Program-made: the position numbers and the translations under genes
Notes under the pieces: generated by a model
What the model was told of the DNA's origin: nothing
Seen by the model: only the letters and a program-made list of their open reading frames with translations
Database searches by the model: none
Part shown: piece after piece, positions 24,799-31,908 of the stretch
Numbering within the stretch: position 1 is the stretch's first letter
Layout: each line of letters opens with the position of its first letter
From: Polaromonas sp.
GTDB lineage: Bacteria; Pseudomonadota; Gammaproteobacteria; Burkholderiales; Burkholderiaceae_C
Assembly: GCA_025363315.1 (NCBI GenBank)
Contig: JANYED010000213.1
Coordinates: forward strand, 1 to 61,138
Direction: 5' to 3'
DNA: 61,138 nt

Positions 24799-26565
24799 CT
24801 AGACGAGCGGCTCGTCGGCCGGCTCATCGGGTTGGCGGACGCTTTTGGTCCAGCTCGCCGGGACATGCCTTGGCCGCTCTTTGCGGTGGGGAAAGTGCGG
24901 CCACACGAGCTCATGGGCATCGCCTCCGGTGAAGAGAATCAGCTTCACGCCTTTGCCGTCCGGCGTGAGCCCAAGGCGCGACGCGAGTTCGGAGGGCTTA
25001 TAGAGCGCGACCTCCTCTCGCGAGAACGAGAAGGACTTGGACGAGCCAAAGCCCGTCGAGTTTTGCGACACCGACACATTGGGTCGCTCGATCTCGCGCG
25101 CGCCCATGGCGTCGCAGAGGGCCTTGGCGGTGTCGCCTGGCATCATTTGTCCCACGATCATCGTGCCGCACATCGACACGATGGCCTTGACCATGGGCGC
25201 GCCGTAGATCTCTTCGAGCTGTCCCAAGTCCTGGACGGCCACGCAACATCGCACTCCGCGTGAGCGGCCCATTTCAAAGAGCTGGCGCACGCCAGGCAGT
25301 TTGCCCATCTGGGCGAACTCATCTGCGATGAAAGAAATCTTGCGGCTCGGGTCGTCGTCCATCTCGACGCTGTTGACCATGGCGGAGATGAGCCCGACGA
25401 TGCCTTCGACGTAGCTCTTGGTGAGCTCGCCATACGCGCCGTGCCCCTGCAGGATCAATTGGCGGTGCTCGCGGCCCGTGAGTATCCACTCGACGAAGCT
25501 GACGCGGCGCTCGGGCGGCGACTCTCCCCACGCCCTGGCCAGGTCGAATATCGGAGCGCAGAACGACGAGAGGTTGATCAGGATGCCGGCGGTGGTGACC
25601 GACGCCTTCTCCACCGACCTCACCGCCTCAGGGTGGTAGCGGCGCATGATTTCAAGCAGCTCGATCTGCGGGCGCGAGAGCAGCTCCGCGAGCTCGCTCC
25701 ATCCCCAGTCGTCGCCCTGGGCGGACTTCAAGTGGATCATGACGCCGACGAGAAGTTGGCGCGAAGCGTTCGACCACATCGGGTCGTGGCTCTCGCGGAT
25801 CATCGCGGCGGCGAAGCGGCGCATGTCCAAGGTGTTGCGCATGTCGCGGGCGATGTCCCAGCTCAGGCTGCGCTCGTCCCAAGGCGCGAATATTTCGGGC
25901 GTGCCGAACGCGGCTGTGAATTCGCTCTTGGGATCAAACAGGATGATCTGCTCGCCGCTCTTCACGACTTGGTCGATGAGGCCCTTCATCGTCGTGGACT
26001 TTCCAGAGCCGGTGCCGCCCACTATGATGATGTGCCGGGTGAGCATGTCCGCAGGGTAGGTGATGCCCGGCGCGATCTCGTGGTCGGGCCGCAGCTTGGC
26101 GGCTGGCGCGAGCTTCGCCTTCAATGCTTGGACTGCCTCAGCGCCTTCGAATCGGCGCGAACCGCGCATGTGGATCAACGCGTCGCGCGGCTTCAAGAAG
26201 CTGCCGGCGAGCAAAACCGCCGGAGCGCAACCTGCGAGAGCGGCGACAGAGGCTCGCCACGCGATGGCGATCCTTTCGGCGCCACCCAAGCCATTCCAGA
26301 ATTTGGCATAGACGCGGGCGTCCGATTCAAACGCCGACGGCATCGCGAGCCTGGCTCCCATCTTCGCCCAATAGCCCAAGTGTTCGAGGGTCGGAAACGG
26401 GGGCGCTGGAAGGCCTGGCAGCGGCCTCCAAAGCAATGTCAGAACCAGCAGGGCCATAACCACCCCTAAGCACACGCTTGCCACCATCCAACCGAGCGGA
26501 TCGACTCTCTTTATGGACGGCGCGGCGTGGATGGACGTTCCCCATTCGGTCGCGGTGTTTGGCAT
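24799..26565 (-). CDS. Type IV coupling protein (VirD4/TraD/TraG-like ATPase)
   Basis: Links the relaxase-DNA complex to a type IV secretion channel. The 588-aa protein has two N-terminal membrane segments (WMVASVCLGVVMALLVLTLLW; SVAALAGCAPAVLLAGSFL), Walker A GGTGSGKST near residue 185, FDPKSEFTAAF, Walker B KISFIADEFAQMG near 405 and CVAVQDLGQLEEIYG. This is the usual coupling-protein layout and length. The rest of a secretion channel is missing from the element, so it should dock on a helper's channel. Confidence 0.92.
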   Translation of the reverse strand: MPNTATEWGTSIHAAPSIKRVDPLGWMVASVCLGVVMALLVLTLLWRPLPGLPAPPFPTLEHLGYWAKMGARLAMPSAFESDARVYAKFWNGLGGAERIAIAWRASVAALAGCAPAVLLAGSFLKPRDALIHMRGSRRFEGAEAVQALKAKLAPAAKLRPDHEIAPGITYPADMLTRHIIIVGGTGSGKSTTMKGLIDQVVKSGEQIILFDPKSEFTAAFGTPEIFAPWDERSLSWDIARDMRNTLDMRRFAAAMIRESHDPMWSNASRQLLVGVMIHLKSAQGDDWGWSELAELLSRPQIELLEIMRRYHPEAVRSVEKASVTTAGILINLSSFCAPIFDLARAWGESPPERRVSFVEWILTGREHRQLILQGHGAYGELTKSYVEGIVGLISAMVNSVEMDDDPSRKISFIADEFAQMGKLPGVRQLFEMGRSRGVRCCVAVQDLGQLEEIYGAPMVKAIVSMCGTMIVGQMMPGDTAKALCDAMGAREIERPNVSVSQNSTGFGSSKSFSFSREEVALYKPSELASRLGLTPDGKGVKLILFTGGDAHELVWPHFPHRKERPRHVPASWTKSVRQPDEPADEPLV

Positions 26566-26738
26566 GGCGTCCCCTTCCGCTCAAAAGCCGGCGACGGGAG
26601 TCTTTCGGACGCGGCTGCGACGGATGGCTCGGCCTTGCCGCCCATCGGCCGCCGCGCTAGCGTGTGTCCGGCCCGAAAGCTGGGGCAGCTATGGAGTGGA
26701 GGGGCGCATGCCCCGCCTACGCAACAGAAGGAGAGCCC

Positions 26739-27293
26739 ATGGCCGCCACCACATCGCAAATACTCGAAGCATTCCAAAATCAAACGCCAGCGGAAGCTCT
26801 GGCTCTCTCCCGATACGCAGCGTGGTGCATGCGCGGAACAACATTTTCGGAGCCTCTCGACCTGGTTCACGAGGCCTTGGGACGAGCCCTCGACGGCAGG
26901 CGCAATTGGTCGCTGTCGGACCCCTTCGCGAAATTCATGGTGACGACGATGAAGAGCATCGTGAACGGAGTGCGGCGCCGCGAGGAGAACAACGCGTCCA
27001 CTCATTTCTCCTTGGATGCCATCCTCGAAGACGATCCCGATGAATTTATGGTCCTCGGCGCGTTGGACGATGAGCGCATCGCAAGGGAGAGGTTCAACAC
27101 GTGCCGCAGCATCGCGCAATTGGCTCATGACGACCTTCGCGGCGACGACGAAGCCCAGCAAGTTCTGGAAGGAATGCTTCTGGGCATGACCGCCAGTGAA
27201 ATGAGATCAGTGCTCGATCTCGACGAGAAGACTTTCGACGCCGCCAGAAAGCGCGCCACCCGAAAGCTCGGCCGCATGGCAGGCCCCAACTAA
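26739..27293 (+). CDS. Sigma-70-like (ECF-type) regulator
   Basis: A 184-aa protein resembling small sigma factors. Region 2-like sequence is LDLVHEALGRALDGRRNW ... FAKFMVTTMKSIVNGVRRRE; the C-terminal part (MLLGMTASEMRSVLDLDEKTFDAARKRATRKL) looks like region 4 with a helix-turn-helix. ATG 26739 follows GAAGGAGAGCCC and is preferred to 26664. It is 16 bp before the S24 gene and divergent from the coupling-protein gene, so it could direct transcription of element genes; that is inference, and it might instead be only a DNA-binding remnant. Confidence 0.65.
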   Translation: MAATTSQILEAFQNQTPAEALALSRYAAWCMRGTTFSEPLDLVHEALGRALDGRRNWSLSDPFAKFMVTTMKSIVNGVRRREENNASTHFSLDAILEDDPDEFMVLGALDDERIARERFNTCRSIAQLAHDDLRGDDEAQQVLEGMLLGMTASEMRSVLDLDEKTFDAARKRATRKLGRMAGPN

Positions 27294-27309
27294 TCGCAAG
27301 GAGACGGAC

Positions 27310-27939
27310 ATGACCAAGCAACACGACAAAAATTTCAACGAAGGCCTGGGGAGATTCCTCTCCGAAGCCCCATCGGACATCCATCGCCTCATCGGGCTCA
27401 CTCCCGAGCAAGTGCTCAAAGAGACGCTCGACGCCGGGCTCGACCCCGATGCGGAGGTGGAGGCGATGCGGCGCCTCGGCCTAGTTCTCGCGGCCAAATA
27501 CGCTCCTCAGATCGAACGAGAGCGGCTCGGCGAGGCTGCGTTCTCGAAGACGTTCCCCATCTTCGCCGACGCGGTGGCGGCGGGCGCTCCCGCATGGGCC
27601 GGCTCGTCGTATGACGGGAAAGAGGCCTCCATCCTCGACGTGCTGCGCGACGCCGACCCCGAGGGGGTGATCTGGGCTCGCGTGTCGGGCTGGTCCATGC
27701 GCGACGAGGGCATCTTCGATGGCGACATGGTGCTGGTGGACACGAAGGCGGAGGCCAAAGACGGCGACATCGTGCTCGCGCACATCGCGGGTCAAGGCCA
27801 AGTGGTGAAACGCCTCAAAAAAGACGCCTTCGGAGCGTGCCTGGAATCCGCGAACCCCGAATTCGCGCCGATCGTGCTGGACGAATCGACCGTTCTGACG
27901 ATACATGGCGTTGTGATCGGCAAAGCCGGAAAACTGTGA
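27310..27939 (+). CDS. S24-family (LexA/UmuD-like) self-cleaving regulator
   Basis: A 209-aa protein with a C-terminal S24 peptidase domain: cleavage pair A91-G92 in DAVAAGAPAW, nucleophile S129 in RVSGWSMRDEGIFDGDMVLVD and base K167 in GQVVKRLKK. The N-terminal 85 aa are not UmuD-like and hold a possible short DNA- or protein-binding domain (DIHRLIGLTPEQVLKETLDAGLD). It could be a RecA-sensitive repressor or antirepressor that releases the element after DNA damage. It pairs with the sigma-like gene upstream and precedes the replication initiator. Confidence 0.85.
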   Translation: MTKQHDKNFNEGLGRFLSEAPSDIHRLIGLTPEQVLKETLDAGLDPDAEVEAMRRLGLVLAAKYAPQIERERLGEAAFSKTFPIFADAVAAGAPAWAGSSYDGKEASILDVLRDADPEGVIWARVSGWSMRDEGIFDGDMVLVDTKAEAKDGDIVLAHIAGQGQVVKRLKKDAFGACLESANPEFAPIVLDESTVLTIHGVVIGKAGKL

Positions 27940-27947
27940 GCTGCCAA

Positions 27948-27977
27948 GCCGAGCTTCCCTGAGAAGGGAGGCTCGGC
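27948..27977 (+). terminator. Strong hairpin after the S24 gene
   Basis: GCCGAGC-TTCCCT-GAGA-AGGGAG-GCTCGGC forms a nearly perfect 13-bp stem with a 4-nt loop, 9 bp after the S24 stop. There is no T-tract, so it may act as a mRNA-stabilising or factor-dependent end. Confidence 0.6.
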
Positions 27978-28103
27978 CGCTGCATTGCGCGAGTCCATAA
28001 ATGTTTTTTAGCGCAAGCGTTTCGCCAAGTATTGACACGAGTGTTTTTCCTTGAGAGGAATAAAGGCTGATACGCGCACTTCAATCAATGACCAGGAGCA
28101 CCC

Positions 28104-29204
28104 ATGACCTCACGCCAAAGCCAATCACAGGGCGCGCCCATTCCGGATGGTTGGCCCGACGATTCCTGCGACGCGACGCGCCCGCGCGAGGCGAACCAAC
28201 CCCTGCCGACTGCGGCTTTGAACGACGACTGGCCCGAATATGTGGTTCCTCGTCCGCCTGTAAAGACAGCTGCGCCCAACGTCCCCAGCCCGGTGGAACC
28301 GACACCGCATTCCGCGCCTGACGAAGGCCAAGTGGGCGCGGCCATCCCAGCCGCAACGCCTTTTCCAAAGGTGGGGCTTCCGCTCAAATTTCCAGGCTTC
28401 GCCACTCGGTCCGCGTTGTTCCAAGTCGGAGGCGCGCCAGGCGGCCCGCTGTCCGGACCACTCGCGTCAAGCGGCCAATACGAGCTGAACTATTTCGGCC
28501 CCCGGCTTTCGATGCGCGACAAGCGGATTTGGGAAATGGCGATGACAGCGGCGCAGGCGCATGGTTGGCTCGATTCGGAATTCCGCCTGTCGTTGTGGAA
28601 GATCGCGAAAGGCTTGGGCTTGAAGGACCGCAGCTCGAAGACTGCGGACTCGATTTTCGAGAGCCTGCAGCGCCTGGCTCTCGCCGACCTCTCATTCACG
28701 ATCAATGGATACGCGTCGGGGCGCGGCAAGCTGCTGGGATCGGCCCGCAAGGGTGGGTCGCTGGCGCTCGTCTCGGCCAGCGGCTCGTTCGCGGGTGTCG
28801 CGTTCACGAAGGACACGCGCTTCGAACGCGCGGCGCCTGAGTCCAGGATCGTGACTAGCTTGGGGAAATGGCTGCTCGATTTCGTCTGGGTCAACGAGGA
28901 ATACAAGCCCGGCTTCGATGTGGAATACCTCCTGCGCCTCTCGGGCAGCGGCGCGAGCTCCGAAGGCTTCGTGAAGCACCTGCGGAAAGCGCTCAAGGAA
29001 GTGTCGGCAGCCGCTCCCGACGTGCTCGTCAGCAGCCGCATCGACGAGGTGGGGCGCGACGCGGGCAAGTGGATGGTGTTCATGGAGCGCGGCGCCGAAG
29101 TTCCGCCCTACGAACGGCCGCAAAAAGAGCGCTCTAAGGGGCCAGGGTCTTCAAAGGGTCGCAAAGGGCAAAAAAAGCCCAAAAAAGGAGGGGTGGCGCT
29201 GTGA
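28104..29204 (+). CDS. TrfA-like plasmid replication initiator
   Basis: A 366-aa protein. The first 130 aa are Pro-rich and unstructured; the core (YELNYFGPRLSMRDKRIWEMAMTAAQAHG ... FRLSLWKIAKGLGL ... TADSIFESLQRLALADLSFTI ... RIVTSLGKWLLDFV) follows the winged-helix layout of TrfA-type initiators. A very basic tail (KGRKGQKKPKKGG) ends it. ATG 28104 follows AGGAGCACCC. It suggests the element can replicate as a circle after excision. Iteron-like repeats lie 340 bp downstream. Confidence 0.75.
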   Translation: MTSRQSQSQGAPIPDGWPDDSCDATRPREANQPLPTAALNDDWPEYVVPRPPVKTAAPNVPSPVEPTPHSAPDEGQVGAAIPAATPFPKVGLPLKFPGFATRSALFQVGGAPGGPLSGPLASSGQYELNYFGPRLSMRDKRIWEMAMTAAQAHGWLDSEFRLSLWKIAKGLGLKDRSSKTADSIFESLQRLALADLSFTINGYASGRGKLLGSARKGGSLALVSASGSFAGVAFTKDTRFERAAPESRIVTSLGKWLLDFVWVNEEYKPGFDVEYLLRLSGSGASSEGFVKHLRKALKEVSAAAPDVLVSSRIDEVGRDAGKWMVFMERGAEVPPYERPQKERSKGPGSSKGRKGQKKPKKGGVAL

Positions 29205-29672
29205 TTGTCTCTTGTCAGTGATGCGCGCGGTCGGTCGATGCCGAAACATGCATGGATAGGCCAGGCGGGGGGCGAAAACCACGCATAGGCATTTATGAAT
29301 TCGGGATTGGGCGCCGCCGAAATTTTTTATGTTACGTCCGCAGAGGACTTCAAAGAGGGATCGCGCGATCGCGCGACGGAGCCGTGATTGCGGCTCCGGG
29401 CTTTGGCTTCGGTCTTGGTTTTTAGGCTCGGTTTCGCATGGGGCGGCGGGCGGCAAAGCCGACCTCGCTGCCTCCTTCTATATTTTCTTTTCTATGAGAA
29501 TCTATATAGAGAGCGCGCTTCGGCGGCAGCGGGTCCCGAATTTGCCGTGAGCCCATCCCGAATTTGGGAAGCTTTGCCGTGAGCCCATCCCGATTTTTCG
29601 GCTTGGAATCGCGAAAAAAGCCAGCCGAGTCGATGCTTGCGGCAGCCATTCCCGAATCCAGCGAGGGGTTGA
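29205..29672. other. Candidate replication origin region
   Basis: A gene-free region after the initiator gene. It holds two 21-bp direct repeats (29541-29561 and 29573-29593), a further CCCGAATTT at 29535 giving a 22-bp period, an inverted partial copy (AATTCGGGATTGGGC) near 29297, an AT-rich tract at 29478-29511, a palindrome GATCGCGCGATC (29359-29370) and a hairpin GGAGCCG-N6-CGGCTCC (29378-29397). This mix of iterons, AT-rich DNA and hairpins is what an iteron-type oriV needs. The function is inferred. Confidence 0.55.
29541..29593 (+). repeat. Iteron-like direct repeats
   Basis: TTTGCCGTGAGCCCATCCCGA occurs at 29541-29561 and 29573-29593, 32 bp apart, and a partial unit (CCCGAATTTGCC) starts at 29535. 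Shorter relatives (CCCGAATCC) lie near 29650. Confidence 0.65.
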
Positions 29673-30089
29673 TCATGGCCTGGCTCGGACAGCCCGGCCT
29701 CGCGGCTTCTGGACCCCATTTTTGGCGTGGACTTCGGCTATCAAGGTATCCATTTCGGACTTGTCCCAACGCATCCCGCGAGGCGCGCCACGCGCCGCGG
29801 AACGCGATTCGCCCGCTTCTTTAATGGCGTCGGCGCAATACCATGCGACGAGATCTTCGAATTTGACGGCGGGCGCCGAGCCAAGCATTCGGTGAGGAAT
29901 GAAAAACGTTCCTCGGCGGATCGAGGCATATATGGTGGCCGGCGCAAGTCCGAGCACCTTGGACAATGTCGATACTTTCACAAAAGCCGATTCGATGCCA
30001 AATTGCGCGGAGAGAAAAGCCCGTGCGCTCTCATGGCCGATCAAGGTGGCGGCTTCGCCAAGGCGTTCTGATTGCGATGCGTCGCGCAT
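29673..30089 (-). CDS. AlpA/MerR-type helix-turn-helix protein
   Basis: A 138-aa protein from ATG 30089, supported by GGAGAAAATC before it. The middle (VSTLSKVLGLAPATIYASIRRGTFFIPHRMLGSAPAVKFEDLVAWY) is an excisionase/AlpA-like winged helix: helix, turn, recognition helix, then the 'V-x-x-x-DL-x-x-W' strand-helix. It may regulate replication or act as a recombination directionality factor. It points toward the iteron region and is divergent from the 384-aa recombinase. Confidence 0.65.
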   Translation of the reverse strand: MRDASQSERLGEAATLIGHESARAFLSAQFGIESAFVKVSTLSKVLGLAPATIYASIRRGTFFIPHRMLGSAPAVKFEDLVAWYCADAIKEAGESRSAARGAPRGMRWDKSEMDTLIAEVHAKNGVQKPRGRAVRARP

Positions 30090-30197
30090 GATTTTCTCCT
30101 GGGGGATGAATGAGAGCCCTGGGCTCATCTTCAAAAGCTCCCCGGCGACGCATTTGAGACAGATCGCCGTCAAACGTCGAACAATCGAATCCGAGCC

Positions 30198-30380
30198 CTA
30201 GCCGTCCATCATCTGGCTTGACCATTCGTCGCGGATTTTATGGCTCCCACATGGGGGAGCAACGTGGTTTTCTAGGCATAAATCCTGCTCAAAATGGACG
30301 CTTTCTAATCGCTCAAAATTTAGGTGCCGCCGAAGTTTGGTGGATGAACGAAATTTTTCGAGGGCCGTCGGTTTAGTCAT
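30198..30380 (-). CDS. Possible small protein (60 aa)
   Basis: Frame MTKPTALEKFRSSTKLRRHL to QMMDG, with GAGGAGG close to the ATG (spacing short). It contains two Cys and several His but no recognised domain. Only the ribosome-binding site speaks for it; it may be non-coding. Confidence 0.25.
   Translation of the reverse strand: MTKPTALEKFRSSTKLRRHLNFERLESVHFEQDLCLENHVAPPCGSHKIRDEWSSQMMDG
30243..30260. other. Short hairpin in the 30.2-30.7 kb gap
   Basis: GCTCCC-ACATGG-GGGAGC, a 6-bp perfect stem. The rest of the 30174-30707 gap holds only this, a weak DnaA-box-like TTATCCACG at 30584-30592 and the inverted repeat at 30599. Confidence 0.4.
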
Positions 30381-30598
30381 TCCTCCTCTGAAAAATAGAT
30401 TGCGGACTGTGTCAATTTTTGATGGACTGCAACAAATGCCCATGCGCGGACATAAATTTCACGCTCCCGCGACGCTAGTTCTTTAGCGGTTCGACTGCTG
30501 CCGCGCCCATCACTATTTTTGCTGAGATGAAAATTTCATGGCGCTTTTCCCCTCTGTAATTCGCGTCAATCTTCTGTTTTCATTTATCCACGGACGAC

Positions 30599-30627
30599 AA
30601 ATGTGGGACCGACCAACTCCCACATTT
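30599..30627. promoter_or_regulatory. 10-bp inverted repeat before the second recombinase
   Basis: AAATGTGGGA / TCCCACATTT, perfect arms with a 9-nt loop, about 80 bp before the 384-aa recombinase. It could be a terminator from the left or an operator/recombination site. Confidence 0.5.
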
Positions 30628-30707
30628 TCTTGACAAGCGTCCGAACCCCGCTACTCGCGAGCTTTTGCTGACGGGACGGGACATAAAAATGAAAACAGGG
30701 AGTTGAC

Positions 30708-31862
30708 ATGGCATACATCGAGAAAAGAGAGAACAAAGACGGGACCACGATCTGGAAAGTTCAAATCCGCATCGCGGGCGCCCCGCCGGCGAACGAGAGC
30801 TTCGACAGTTATGAGCTGGCGAAAGAATTCGAGCACGACACTGAGAAGAAGATCAGAGACAGGTTGAAAAAATATGGGACAGCGAACGCGTTCGCTGTCA
30901 CCGACGACACCTTTCTCGATACCAAAATCAAGGACATCGTTGGCAGGTATCTCGCCATACCGTTAGATGCCGAGACGATCCAAAACAACGCGGAGACTGC
31001 CGCAAACCCCGCGGACATCAAAAAAATAAAACGACTCAAGAGCAACGTTGAGAAGTGGGGCAGCATCGCGCCCAAAACCCTCACATGCGTCGGGACCGCG
31101 ACGCTTCGCGACATGAAAGTCAAGTGGTTCAAGAACTACATAAAGGACATGCGTGCGATGAAGACCAATATCGGGAATCAATTTACCTACGTCACCATTG
31201 ATAAACAGATGTCGCTGCTCCGCCGCGCCATCGCGTCCGAAGCCGAAGACCGGGACGTCATGCCGCCTCCGTTCCTCTTTTCGACCGCCACCATGTTTCC
31301 CAAGAACTGGGCCCGCGGCAGGAACCGGAGGCTTCGCCCTGGAGAGGAAGCGCTGATCGCCGCGAGACTCAAAAGAATCAGGAGCCAGTCGAGCAGGCAT
31401 TGGCTGTATCTATTCAAGTTGGCATTGGAAAGCGGAGCGAGGCTTCAGGAACTGCTCTTTAGCGATTTCTCTCACTTCGAGGAATGCGGAAATGCCATCT
31501 TCTGGATCATCCCGGCAGCGAACACAAAAAAAGACACAGAGCGCAGAGTGTGCCTAAACAAGCGTGCTCGAAGAATTTTCCGCATCTTGAAGCGCCTCGC
31601 GGACCCAAAATCCACGCGAGTGTTTCACCATCTTGGAAGTCCGACTTCGGTCAGTTGCTCATTCAAGGGCTACGTTCGAGAAGCCGGAATCGTGAATTTC
31701 AAATTCCACGACTGTCGGCATGAGAGCATAAGTCGAATGTGCTCGGGAAAATCGGAGGCGCAAATCTTCATGCTGATGGAGATGGTCGGCCACACCACCA
31801 CAGAGATGTTCAGGCGCTACTGCCATCCGACGGATGAAGATTTTGTGAAGATGATGGGATAA
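30708..31862 (+). CDS. Second tyrosine recombinase
   Basis: A 384-aa integrase-family protein. The N-terminal arm-type domain (YIEKRENKDGTTIWKVQIRI ... YELAKEFEHDTEKKI) precedes a core-binding region and the catalytic domain with Arg in LALESGARLQELLF, Lys candidates around NTKKDTERR, H-x-x-R in FKFHDCRHESISR, the late His in EMVGHTTTEMFRRYCH and a Tyr (RRYC) as nucleophile. GGGAGTTGAC precedes the ATG. Adjacent to the relaxase, it may resolve multimers or belong to an older nested element; the integrase at 48446 is the likelier enzyme for the mutS site. Confidence 0.85.
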   Translation: MAYIEKRENKDGTTIWKVQIRIAGAPPANESFDSYELAKEFEHDTEKKIRDRLKKYGTANAFAVTDDTFLDTKIKDIVGRYLAIPLDAETIQNNAETAANPADIKKIKRLKSNVEKWGSIAPKTLTCVGTATLRDMKVKWFKNYIKDMRAMKTNIGNQFTYVTIDKQMSLLRRAIASEAEDRDVMPPPFLFSTATMFPKNWARGRNRRLRPGEEALIAARLKRIRSQSSRHWLYLFKLALESGARLQELLFSDFSHFEECGNAIFWIIPAANTKKDTERRVCLNKRARRIFRILKRLADPKSTRVFHHLGSPTSVSCSFKGYVREAGIVNFKFHDCRHESISRMCSGKSEAQIFMLMEMVGHTTTEMFRRYCHPTDEDFVKMMG

Positions 31863-31871
31863 GTCCGAAAC

Positions 31872-31908
31872 GCCCTCCTCGCGAGCTTTTGCGTGGGGAG
31901 GGCTTTTT
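31872..31908 (+). terminator. Terminator hairpin carrying the relaxase ribosome-binding site
   Basis: GCCCTCC (31872-31878) pairs with GGAGGGC (31897-31903) and is followed by TTTTT (31904-31908); the relaxase ATG begins at 31909. The 3' arm GGAGGG is also the only Shine-Dalgarno for the relaxase, 6 bp before the ATG, so the fold would both end transcription of the recombinase and hide the start site. Confidence 0.75.

Noticed and set aside
29205-29672. CRISPR array at the short direct repeats
   Set aside because: Only two full copies with an 11-bp gap; too few and too close for CRISPR, better explained as iterons.
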